Shown piece after piece: positions 19,295-30,838 of a DNA stretch of 64,000 nucleotides; position 1 is the stretch's first letter; each line of letters begins with the position of its first letter. Source of the DNA: Mycoplasma haemofelis str. Langford 1 (lineage in GTDB: Bacteria; Bacillota_I; Bacilli_A; Mycoplasmatales; Mycoplasmoidaceae); NCBI RefSeq assembly GCF_000200735.1, contig NC_014970.1:186001-250000 (forward strand). The letters are read 5' to 3'. Position numbers and translations under genes: made by a program. The notes below the pieces were generated by a model. That model was not told where the DNA came from, did not search any database, and worked only from the letters and a program-made list of their open reading frames with translations.

Positions 19295-20176
19295 ATGAAG
19301 TTTGATAAATACAAGTATCGGGAGGATTTTGTCTTTAAGGATAATAGGATTTGTCTCACCTATCAGGGTCTAAGAAAGCTTTATAAGCCTAAGAAACTTA
19401 CAGGTTCAAGGATTGGTGGAGTTCTGGGGAGTGATTCTTACAGAACTCCATTTCAGACATGATGCGATATCATGGGCTTCTTTAAGGAGGACTTGGATCC
19501 TTACTTTCTGGAAGCTGGGAGAGTTATAGAGCCTAAGTTAAAGGAATATGCTGAGCTTCAGATGGGTAAGTCGTTCAAAAGCTATGATCCTCCCTCCATC
19601 AAGTATGACTTATTCTCCAGCAACGATGTATTTGGGGGGATTCCCGATGGCGAGGAGTTTGATGAGAATGGAAATATTGTTTCTATACTGGAGATAAAGA
19701 CTGCTCAGCTAGATAAGTACAAGTGGATTTTTAAAGATAATCAGTTTAGGCTGTCCACAGAAGACGGAAAGCCTGTGGTAGCCCAAACTGGTGGAGGATT
19801 AGTTAAGTGATTTAAGAATGGGGAAGTTCTGATACCCGAGAGCTATAAAGATCAGCTGTCTTTATACCTATACTTACGGGGCATTACAGTAGGGTACTTC
19901 TGCGTTGCATTCTTAAAGAATGAGGATTATGCCAATCCCCATTCTGTGAAGTTTGTAGCTCCATTCAATAAGTACTTAAATGATGGGGCAGTTAGCGAAG
20001 AAGGAGATCATATTCTTATCTGGAAGAAGTTTGAGATTGATTTAAAGGAATTTGAGAAGAAGGTTCATACCGCTAAGAAGTGATATGAGGATCATGTTAG
20101 AAAGGCAGTAAGTCCACAGATGACTTCCAAAGATTTAGAGTGGTTTAGATATGGATATCCAGATTTAGAGCACTAG
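19295..20176 (+). CDS. YqaJ/lambda-exonuclease-like putative nuclease (293 aa)
   Basis: The ATG follows a clear AAGGAG (19287-19292). Features of the PD-(D/E)xK phage-recombinase nuclease fold appear in order. These are G-S-R-I-G-G-V-L-G-S-D near residues 38-48, an A-G-R-V-I-E-P-K-L helix, G-G-I-P-D-G-E as the acidic site, and I-L-E-I-K-T-A as the E-x-K site. Q-L-S-L-Y-L-Y-L-R-G follows. Similar stand-alone putative nucleases occur in mycoplasmas. No annealing-protein partner is recognised here. A role in recombination or DNA uptake is plausible but inferred from fold alone. Confidence 0.7.
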
Positions 20177-20180
20177 TTAA

Positions 20181-21233
20181 TTGTTCAACCGATTCGTTAC
20201 TAACTTACTTTCGAAATTAGAAGAATACGACGACATCGCTATTTTTGTACATGTAAATCCCGACTTTGATGCCTATGCTTCTGCCTTCTCTTTAAAGAGA
20301 TGGATAATAGACAACTTCCCAGAATCCAATGTGAAGTTGATGATTCCTGAGGAGACTTTTAAGGAGGAAGAGAAGTTCTTGTTCTATGCGAATGAAGTAC
20401 TGCCCTCTAAGTATGAGCTTAAGAATTATTTAGGAATCATATTAGATACATCCGATACGGCAAGAGTACTTACTCAACTTCATACCTATTGTAAAGAGCT
20501 AGTAATCATAGATCACCATCCCAAGATAAAGGGATTGGCACAGCTGGAATTTATAGATCCCACATATCCAGCTGTGTCTCAGATATTGGCAGAGATCTTT
20601 TTGTATTTGGAGGAAAGTGAAGGATATGTCTTTAATGCTGATTTGGCTCAATATCTCTATGCCGGAATCATCACAGACACCAATAACTTCATGAGCTTAT
20701 CAATGCTTCCTTCCACTTATAACGTCCTAGCTAAATTAGTATCTAGGGGATTAAATAGGAGTGTTATTCACAATTCCATATTCGTTAAGAGCTTCAATTT
20801 CAAGACCTTCACAGCAGAAGTAATAAGGAGAACTCATCTTACTAAGAATGGCTTGGCTTATGCCGTTATAGATAAGAAGATAATAGATAGGTGTGAGGCA
20901 TGGAACTTCCCTCATACAGTACCTATTCTGGAGAATATCTCTAATGTGGAAGTGTGAACCACTCTGACTTATGATGCCTCTTCAGGACTTTGGAAGTGCT
21001 CCATCAGATCAAAGGAGCTAATTATTAATCATGTGGCTAAGTTATATGGAGGGGGGGGGCATAAAACTATGTCCGCCATATCATTCAAAAAGAAGAAGGA
21101 CTTCTTTCAGATGTTAGCGACTATGGATGAGTATATGATGGATTCTGGATATGCGAATGCAACGCTAAGAGACTTTAAATTTAATCTAAGATTGTTCTTC
21201 TATAAAAGGTTCAACTTATATAAGAAAATATAA
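20181..21233 (+). CDS. DHH-family phosphoesterase, NrnA/MgpA-like (350 aa)
   Basis: The family cleaves nanoRNA or pAp. Motifs are V-N-P-D-F-D-A at residues 26-32, L-D-T-S-D-T-A-R, D-H-H-P at 111-114, and a C-terminal DHHA1 domain with Y-G-G-G-G-H-K at about 289-295. The start is TTG at 20181, 4 nt after the nuclease stop, and the frame begins M-F-N-R-F-V-T. The G-G-G-G-H motif is coded by an unbroken run of nine G, which is unusual in a gene expected to be constantly expressed. The length is typical of the family. Confidence 0.88.
21051..21059 (+). repeat. Poly-G tract (9 G) inside a coding motif
   Basis: Nine consecutive G after GGA encode part of the Gly-rich DHHA1 motif of the phosphoesterase gene. 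Tracts of this length are prone to slippage, and a change of one G would truncate the last 60 residues. Confidence 0.85.
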
Positions 21234-21247
21234 AATTTAAGACTTAC

Positions 21248-21339
21248 GGAACAGTACCCAAGAGGCTTAAGGGGACGGCTTGGAAAGCTGTTAGGTATAT
21301 AAAAATTACGCGAAGGTTCGAATCCTTTCTGTTCCGCCA
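21248..21339 (+). tRNA. tRNA-Ser (GGA)
   Basis: The acceptor stem GGAACAG pairs with CTGTTCC, and CCA is encoded. The anticodon loop T-T-GGA-A-A sits on an ACGGC/GCTGT stem. A long variable arm is present, as expected for a class II serine tRNA. It reads UCC and UCU. Confidence 0.93.
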
Positions 21340-21342
21340 GTA

Positions 21343-21418
21343 GGGGGTGTAGTTCAATTGGCAGAACAGCAGTCTTCAAAACTGCGTGTTGTGGGTTCGA
21401 GTCCTTCCACCCCCGCCA
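21343..21418 (+). tRNA. tRNA-Trp (UCA), reads UGA
   Basis: The acceptor GGGGGTG pairs with CACCCCC and CCA is encoded. The anticodon loop is C-T-TCA-A-A, giving anticodon UCA at 21376-21378. This tRNA decodes UGA as Trp and confirms the genetic code used for all genes here. Three nt separate it from tRNA-Ser. Confidence 0.95.
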
Positions 21419-21428
21419 AATTATCTTC

Positions 21429-22481
21429 TTGACGGTACCACTATTACTTGCATTCCTATCTTGCTTTATAGGAATAATAGTTACCGCCTATTGATCGATA
21501 GAGTCCATTAAGGCTATATCGGTCAAATACAAGCTTTCAGATACCTTTGTAGGAGCTGTATTCCTATCAGTAGGAACTTCCTTTCCTGAGTTCGTTAACT
21601 CGATAGTTTCGGGTTTTCACGATAAGTACCTAGATACTCCTAGGTACGCAATGTATTCCTTCTATAACGTTACAGGAGCGAATACTTGGCAAGTAGTCTT
21701 CCTATCGGTAGCAATCTCTTTAATAACCATAAAGACCCTCTTCCAAAGGAAGTCTAAGGACATAGAGGATATTCAGAATATCTTCTGGAAGGAGAGTATA
21801 TTCTCATGGGAATTGGTATTCTGGGAGACTGTATTCCTATGTGTAGTCTTCCTAGCTCCCTTTCTATTCTCTAGATTCCTATTCCGAGGATTCAGTGTAA
21901 TTAATGTAGTATTCCTCTTAATCTGGTTCTGATATCTTCACACTACCTATAAGGATCAGCCTGAGGTTGAGAGGAGAGATAATGAATTTAATCACTTCTC
22001 TTCTTGAAATAAGCCTTCATTATTAGGAATCTCCTTTCTTCTGTGATGTCTATTTGGAGCTCTTTCCTATGCCAACTTCTATATCGCTTCTAAATTCCCA
22101 ATCTCCGGAAACTTCTCCTTTGGAATAATTCTAAGCTTCGTAACCTCCACCCCAGAGTTCTCAGCTCTATTCTTCCTATTCCGAAAGAGGGAATATAGAA
22201 TAGCTGTAGGGGGATTCTTTGGATCCTCCCTATTTAACTTAACACTCCCAGCCTATACTAACTGGATTAGTGGGAAGCCTTTAATAGGGAAGCATCACAC
22301 CATAACTCATGATGGGAATCTCCCATTATCTACGAATAAATTAAGCTTCTGGTTAATACTGAATCTCTTCCTATTAATTCTGTTCTTGATGTCCTTCTAT
22401 AAACCTAAGTTCCTTAAGAGAACTGTGATCTTCTTTAATGGGATAGTAGTTGCAGCCTTATATGTATTCTTGAATATTAAA

Positions 22482-22496
<15 letters not shown>
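21429..22496 (+). CDS. Na+(K+)/Ca2+ exchanger-like transporter, CaCA family (355 aa)
   Basis: The two signature alpha-repeats of the CaCA superfamily are visible: F-L-S-V-G-T-S-F-P-E-F near residues 45-55, and S-F-V-T-S-T-P-E-F-S-A-L-F near 236-248, followed by G-G-F-F-G-S-S-L-F-N. About ten hydrophobic segments are present. The acidic residues of both repeats are kept, so ion binding is likely intact. No ATG precedes the first helix. TTG at 21429, just after the tRNA, is the probable start. The 3-prime end overlaps ileS by 15 nt in convergent orientation. Confidence 0.83.
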
Positions 22497-25046
<2,550 letters not shown>

Positions 25047-25093
25047 TGGGAACTTAGTGGAGGGTATATTGAGCGTGTTTTTGAAAGACACTC

Positions 25094-25123
25094 TTGGCTT
25101 GCGGTGGTTCTTGTAATTATAAT
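25094..25123 (+). promoter_or_regulatory. Putative promoter of gmk
   Basis: TTGGCT at 25094-25099 and a perfect TATAAT at 25118-25123 are 18 nt apart. Transcription would start about 25130, a few bases before the gmk start region. It lies in the divergent ileS/gmk gap. Confidence 0.5.
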
Positions 25124-25138
25124 TTCTCCTTTCAAGGA

Positions 25139-25720
25139 GTGGGGTCGCGTAAACTAGGCAAACTATTTATTATATCTGGCCCCTCTGGAGTCGGAAAAGG
25201 AGCTATTATTGAACGACTGCTGTCAAATAAGGAATTAAACTTAATTTTCTCCATCTCCCACACTACTCGAAGTCGTAGATCTAACGAAGTGGATGGAGTT
25301 AACTACTTCTTTATAACTAAGGAGCAGTTTAGGCTTAATATAGAATCGGGTAAGATGCTTGAATATGCTCAGTTCTTTGATAACTACTATGGTACTAGTA
25401 AAGAGTGGGTGGAGAATAGACTTAGAGAGGGGAGGAATGTTCTTCTAGAGATTGAGACAATAGGATTTAAGCAGATGCTAGAGAAGAAGATTGATCTAGT
25501 ATCTATATTTATAGCCCCCCCTTCCATGCAGGAATTGGAAGATAGACTTAAGAATAGAGGGACTGAATCTGGACAGGATGTAAAGATACGTTTGGAGAAG
25601 GCGACTTCCGAGATGGAAGATTCAGCCCTATTCCAGCATGTGGTGGTTAATGATATATTGGAGGATGCTGTTAGAGAGATAGAGGGGATTTTCCTAAGTC
25701 AAGTTTTGAATGAAAATTAA
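25139..25720 (+). CDS. gmk: Guanylate kinase (about 193 aa)
   Basis: It converts GMP to GDP with ATP. The P-loop is S-G-P-S-G-V-G-K-G, followed by H-T-T-R-S-R-R and G-V-N-Y-F-F, the GMP-binding elements, and L-L-E-I-E-T as the Walker B-like strand. The frame is open upstream to 25094. GTG at 25139 is preferred because it gives a normal-length head (V-G-S-R-K-L-G-K-L-F) and the promoter lies just upstream. The AAGGAG at 25134-25139 overlaps this codon, so the exact start stays open. The 3-prime end overlaps the next gene by 11 nt. Confidence 0.93.
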   Translation: MGSRKLGKLFIISGPSGVGKGAIIERLLSNKELNLIFSISHTTRSRRSNEVDGVNYFFITKEQFRLNIESGKMLEYAQFFDNYYGTSKEWVENRLREGRNVLLEIETIGFKQMLEKKIDLVSIFIAPPSMQELEDRLKNRGTESGQDVKIRLEKATSEMEDSALFQHVVVNDILEDAVREIEGIFLSQVLNEN

Positions 25721-26558
25721 ATGTATATTTATAGATATAGACGGGACTTTAGTTAAGGAGAGCGGATATCTATCGGATTCTGTAAGTTCCGAGAATTTAG
25801 AGGCTATAAAGGATTACTGCTCTTCCGGAGGTAAGATCGTTTTAGCCACCGGAAGAGATATATCTACCACTCTCCCCGTAGTTAAACAGATAACTCAAGT
25901 AGTGGATGCAAGCTGCATCCCCTATTTGATATGTATGAATGGTTCCTTTATTTACAACTCAGATGGCACTCAAATACTAGTCAGAAAAAGCTTTGATCCT
26001 GAGATACCAAAGAATTTTGCTCAGATTGCCTGTAAGTCTCGACTTAACTTTTTCTTAGTAAATTCACAAAGGGAGATATTCTTCACCAACAAGCCATTCT
26101 CTTGACTCATATACTTACTCCTCTTCCGTAAGCGATATCCTAGGAAGAGGTATTCTAAGGATATGGATTTTTCCAATATCCAGAAAGCCATGATATTTCT
26201 TAAGCTGCCAAGAGTAGCTTATTGACGTTCTAAGCTGGTTCCAATATTTAAAGAATGCTATTTCTCTTCAGGTCCTAAGTGCTTTCTGGAGTTGGTGGAT
26301 AAGAGAATAAATAAGTGGTATGCAGCGCAGGAGGTGTTGAGGTATTTGGGCATTGGAGCAGAAGAAGTGGCTTCCTTTGGAAATGAAGGTAACGATATTC
26401 TTTCTCTAGAGAGTGCGGCATTCGGAGTCGGTTTTGATCTAAAGGAGAAGACTCACTTATCTTGAGATGATTCCAAAATTCAATTCCACACCACCAACGA
26501 GGACTGTTGTGGAGTATATAGGGCTATTAAAGAAATGAAGAATAGAGGTCTTTATTAA
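25710..26558 (+). CDS. HAD-family hydrolase, Cof-like (282 aa)
   Basis: Motif I is F-I-D-I-D-G-T-L with the two Asp at residues 9 and 11. Motif II is V-L-A-T-G-R-D, and motif IV is A-S-F-G-N-E-G-N-D-I. In most Cof-type sugar or nucleotide phosphatases motif IV reads G-D-x-x-N-D; here the first acidic residue is Asn and the pattern is G-N-E-G-N-D, so a metal contact may be altered. The substrate is unknown. It overlaps gmk upstream and its stop overlaps the next ATG (TAATG), so the three genes form one operon. Confidence 0.87.
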
Positions 26559-27037
26559 TGTCTGTACTTTTGATTTGCTGCTCCAATTCCCTTCCCTCTA
26601 TAAATCGTGGGTTTATGGAGTATGTATCTAAAGAGGGTAGCTTCGATTCTTTGAAGCTATCGGATTATGAAGTGCCTATGTTCTCTAAGTACTTAGAGGT
26701 TCCAGAATCCATACATAAGATCTATTCACTTCTTTCTCAATATGAAAGGTTAGTCTTCTTTTCTCCAGAACATAATGGATATATTCCGGCTTTCTTTAAG
26801 AACATAATCGATTGGATAAGCATAGTTAAGAAGGATTTCTTATCTAATAAGGATGTAGTGTTTGTGTCTGTAAGTACTACTAGTCGAGAGAAGAGAATAA
26901 TGGAAGAGGGGCTTGTTAATTCATTCAAAGTATTTGAACCTAAGTCCTTCGAATTTGTGAATATGAATAGATTTGGATCAGATAAGGGCTTTGATGAAAG
27001 AAGAGCCATAGAATTGGCTAATAAGATTCGTATATAA
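26558..27037 (+). CDS. NADPH-dependent FMN reductase-like flavoprotein (159 aa)
   Basis: The flavodoxin-like fold is indicated by an N-terminal beta strand and phosphate loop (L-L-I-C-C-S-N-S-L-P-S-I-N). It also has the family signature F-F-S-P-E-H-N-G-Y-I-P, followed by F-F-K-N-I-I-D-W. The protein is a little shorter than the usual 175-190 residues. It probably transfers electrons from NAD(P)H to FMN or a quinone. It is translationally coupled to the HAD gene, although no pathway link between them is obvious. Confidence 0.82.
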   Translation: MSVLLICCSNSLPSINRGFMEYVSKEGSFDSLKLSDYEVPMFSKYLEVPESIHKIYSLLSQYERLVFFSPEHNGYIPAFFKNIIDWISIVKKDFLSNKDVVFVSVSTTSREKRIMEEGLVNSFKVFEPKSFEFVNMNRFGSDKGFDERRAIELANKIRI

Positions 27038-27058
27038 TATTCACCCTAAGTAAGTCGT

Positions 27059-27766
27059 ATGTCAGTACCCACTCCTCATATAAATGCTAAGTTAGGCGAA
27101 ATAGCTAAAACTGTTTTGATGCCTGGGGATCCCCTAAGGGCTAAGTGGATTGCAGATAATTACTTAACAGACGTAAAGTTAGTTTCCTCAGTTAGAAATG
27201 TTTTCTTTTACACAGGTAAATATAAAGGAAAAGAAGTGACTGTTGGTGCTTCTGGAATGGGAATCCCGTCCATGGGAATCTATTCCTATGAATTATTTGC
27301 TTTCTACGGGGTTGAGAATATCATCAGAGTGGGTTCTGCGGGTTCCTATAAGGCAGATATAAAGGTTGGAGATGTTGTTTTAGTTACTGAGTCTATCGCT
27401 GATTCTGGGGCTTTCTCTAAGATCATGTTGGGAAAGGATGATAATAAGGCTTTACCTGATTCTAGTTTAAATGAGAAGCTTAAAGACTCCGCTAAAGCTC
27501 TTGATCGTAAGTTGTTGGAGTCTAGAATTCACTCAACAGAAGTGTTTTATTGAGATGCTCCGATAGAGGAAGTTGTTGCTAATACTGGGGCTGATTGTGT
27601 TGAAATGGAATCATATGCTCTTTTTGTTAATGCTAAGAAGTTAGGCAAGAAGGCAGCTTGTATCGTAACTGTTAGTGACAACATAGTTACTAAGGAGTTT
27701 ATGTCCTCTAAAGAAAGAGAAGTTGGAGTTGGGAACATGATTGAAATAGCATTAGGAATTCTGTAA
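27059..27766 (+). CDS. deoD: Purine nucleoside phosphorylase, DeoD type (235 aa)
   Basis: It splits purine (deoxy)nucleosides with phosphate, a main salvage route in mycoplasmas that lack purine synthesis. The sequence begins M-S-V-P-T-P-H-I-N-A. It has L-M-P-G-D-P-L-R-A-K, G-M-G-I-P-S-M-G-I-Y, R-V-G-S-A-G-S-Y and C-V-E-M-E-S-Y-A-L-F, the ribose-binding Glu motif. S-D-N-I-V-T appears where the catalytic Asp loop is expected. The length matches the family. It follows the FMN reductase gene by 21 nt. Confidence 0.95.
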
Positions 27767-27781
27767 CTTGTTTACCTTGGT

Positions 27782-30700
27782 TTGTCAGGTGGCTGCGTCT
27801 CTAAGAACTATTCGTTTCTAAAACGTACTCTAGTCTTACTTTCTCCTTTATTTCTTTCTACATTAGTTTCTAGAGAATTAGCCTTCAATAGTCCTTCATT
27901 AAGTCTAAGTCATCTAGATCTAGATTTTGATAATTACGAGAACTCTGCTCTTAGCTTAGCTAAAGCATTACATTCTGATCTCCCCGAAGGAGCTTCTGAT
28001 TACGGATCTCTTATTGTTCAGAAGCTTTCATCAGGCAAAGAGTACTGAATAGATCAGATATCTCCCTTTTCGGATATCAGTCACGGGAAGAATTATAAAT
28101 TTAAGACCGTTTCCACCACAGATCACTCATCTTCGGAAGGATTAAAGATCAACAAAGAGAACGGATCCCAGAATAAGTTTACCCTACTTAAAAGTGATTT
28201 TGAGAATGCTAAGTTATCTGAAGTAGGAGATCCTAACCTATTAACTGTATTAGATTTACAGATATCTGGAGGACAACCTATTCAGTTAACTCACGTAATT
28301 CCTTTAGTTGATTTAGTTGCTAATGAGAGTAAAGATTATCACGTAGTAAAAGTAGAGTCCAAAGGGGAAACTCAAACTCAGACCCACACACTTAAATTAA
28401 CTAAAGATACATCGAAACAGCAAATAACTATCGAGACAACGGATAATTCACAATCGACCGATTTATCTAATTTAGCTATACGATCCTTCTACGTACTCTT
28501 TAACGACAATCCCCCAATAGATCCCTCTAGTTACTTTTCAGAAAGTAATGCCGAAATCGAAGTTTACTCTTCCTATCCTAATAGAGGAAGAAAGGTATTT
28601 TTAGATAAGTGATCTTCATCTTCGGGAGATGCAAAGTACACCTTTTCTACAAGTGGTGATTTTTGAAAATCTACCTGTCAAGACCCCTACAAAGTTGGTG
28701 GTTTTATAGATAAGAAAGTTGGATCATCAAAAGAGTCTTCTTCTTCTTCTTCGACAACAACCTCTTCCTCTACTGAAAATTCAAATATTAAAAAACAACT
28801 AAAGTCATTTAAGGAATTCAGGCCTCAAGTGGGCGTCAAGGAGAAGGCTACACAACAGTATTACTATGAACAAATTCAAGAAGTGGGTAAGTATGTTCCT
28901 TCTTCAGATCACGATTCAGATGACAAATCTAAAACTCCATGTGAGAATTTAGATGACAATACTAAGGAGAAGCTTAAAGAGTATGTAAAGAAGGATGGAA
29001 ATGGAAAGCAGTTACAGCATGATGACAATAGGCAAATAGATGAGAAGTTAACACCACAAGCCCTAGGCAAGGAAATAGAGTTAACCCAAACCCAAACCCA
29101 AACCCAAACCCAAAATACTTATCCTCAACATAAACTTGTTCAAAGCTCCTTCAGGGCTTGGGGGAACGTCTACAACAGTGATTCTATTAAGGGTAAACAG
29201 ATAAAGGAGAAAGGTCTTTATAGTCAGACCTTCGAGAATGCTTTATCCAGTTCCCATTCCTTTTCCATCAAGATTGAAAAGGATAAATTTAAGAGTAAAT
29301 TATTAAAGCACAGCAACCTAGAGAAGAATTATCCGGCTCAGAGCAAGAAATATAACGAATTAGAAGATATATCAACTCTGTTGGAGGTTTACTATCCTAT
29401 ATCTTTCACCTTTTATGATCCCATTTCTAACTATCTAAAAAGGAAGAATCTTTATCTAAAGACTGAATTAGATCTCAGCTACCTCTACTATCAGACCTCC
29501 TTCTCTAGGGAGGTATTCTCATATGATATTGGTTCTGAAAACGGAGAGATTGGATTTGATAATGGTGGATTTACTGATGATACTAAGAAGACTCCTTATG
29601 GATTAAGCGGAACTCTTAAGTTTTATGCAGGTCTATATTTGGATAAAGATAAGAACCTACATTTAGATTTAACTTCAAAAGTAGAGGGCTTTGTAAATAC
29701 TAAGAATCCTACTTGCGATCTTAGACATAGGCTCTATAAGATGGGAGGAAATGGAGGAGATAATTCAACTCAACTTGAAGAGAATTTAAAGTGCAGTAAC
29801 GACAGTAGTTGGAATTATCGAGACTACATACACATACCTTCTTTCCTAGTAATTAGTCTAGAGAGGGAGCCAGAAGTATCATCCTTCTATATAGATAGAC
29901 AGATCGGAATTTCTTCCGACTCTTCCGACTCTTCCGAGACCATTAAGACCTTAAACAAGTTTGGGGAGAAATTAGAGGAAAGGGAAATATCTAAAGTCGT
30001 TTACACCAACTCCTCAAATGATGGAGAGGTGTATTTTCAAAACTTAGCTGCTTATGATGAAAGAACTAGGGACTCACTTAATCTAAGTACTCAAGTTTCG
30101 GGATCGGGAAGTAATGAGCAATACCTATACTATTATGAACCTCTAAAGCAAACCAACGAAATAGATCTGCCTGATAAGGATTCTCTGGATTCTATAAAAA
30201 TCTCAGTAAGTGGAGCTAAGACAACCTTAAGTAAGTTCTTCCACAGCAGTCACTTCAACACTAAGAGAGTTGTATGCACCACTTCCACTTCCACTTCCAC
30301 TTCGAATGGTAATTCGAAGGAATGTGGGGATGGCCAGAAATACGAAAAAGAAGAGAAGGATAAGACTGAGTCTGAACTTTCTGAACTAGGATCCCAAGAC
30401 TTAACTATTAAATACTCAGATATTAGCAGTAAGAATAGTGCTTCAAGTGCTTATGAGATTAGATTCAGAATGGTGATAAATAGAGCCCATGATCCGGATA
30501 AGAAGGATAACGATCCTAACGACTTTTCTTCTAACCAGACTAAATATGAAAAGATCTTTAAGGATGATGCGTCTGATGTGACATCCGGACAAGAAAGTAC
30601 AATTCCTAGTTTTTCTTGTTTAGCTGTTTGATATTCTCTAAATCTTTGGGTAGAAAACAACAACAAATTGAAATACGAAACAAGGTTACGAGCAATTAGC

Positions 30701-30787
30701 TTAGTTTCTAAAGAAATAAAAAATAATACTGCTCATCTAGTTTCGGGAGCTGCAGGGAGCTGCAGGGAGCGCGGGTTTTGAAATTAG
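27782..30787 (+). CDS. Giant exported paralog 1 (about 1001 aa), C-terminus frameshifted
   Basis: It is the first of three tandem homologs. The TTG start at 27782 gives a basic head (F-L-K-R-T) and a hydrophobic segment T-L-V-L-L-S-P-L-F-L-S-T-L-V, then S-R-E-L-A-F-N-S. This looks like an N-terminal signal or anchor without a lipobox Cys. Domain blocks shared with the other two include P-N-L-L-T-V-L-D-L, F-W-K-S-T-C-Q-D-P-Y-K, Y-S-F/Y-P-I-S-F-T-F-Y-D-P and S-C-L-A-V-W-Y-S. Near the 3-prime end a duplicated 10-bp unit shifts the frame. The final 13 residues of the relatives are then replaced by C-R-E-R-G-F-W-N and a stop. The function is unknown; a surface protein is likely. Confidence 0.8.
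29084..29113 (+). repeat. Five copies of hexamer ACCCAA (Thr-Gln repeats)
   Basis: In-frame tandem hexamers encode repeated T-Q inside giant paralog 1. Neither sister gene has this tract at the matching point, so it has expanded in this copy only. Changes in copy number would alter length but keep the frame. Confidence 0.9.
30281..30298 (+). repeat. Three copies of hexamer ACTTCC (Thr-Ser repeats)
   Basis: In-frame hexamers with a partial fourth copy encode alternating Thr-Ser between two conserved Cys residues (V-V-C-T-T and K-E-C-G) of giant paralog 1. The sister genes have shorter, non-repeated linkers at this point. Confidence 0.85.
30745..30770 (+). repeat. 10-bp tandem duplication causing a frameshift
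   Basis: GGGAGCTGCA occurs twice in a row, followed by GGGAGC. With a single copy the frame would read S-G-A-A-G-S-A-G-F-E-I-S-K-F-E-F and stop at 30827, as in the two sister genes. With two copies the frame shifts and stops at 30787. Confidence 0.88.
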
Positions 30788-30838
30788 TAAGTTTGAATTT
30801 AAATTCAAAAACGGAGGCGCAAAATAGCTTCCGTTAAC

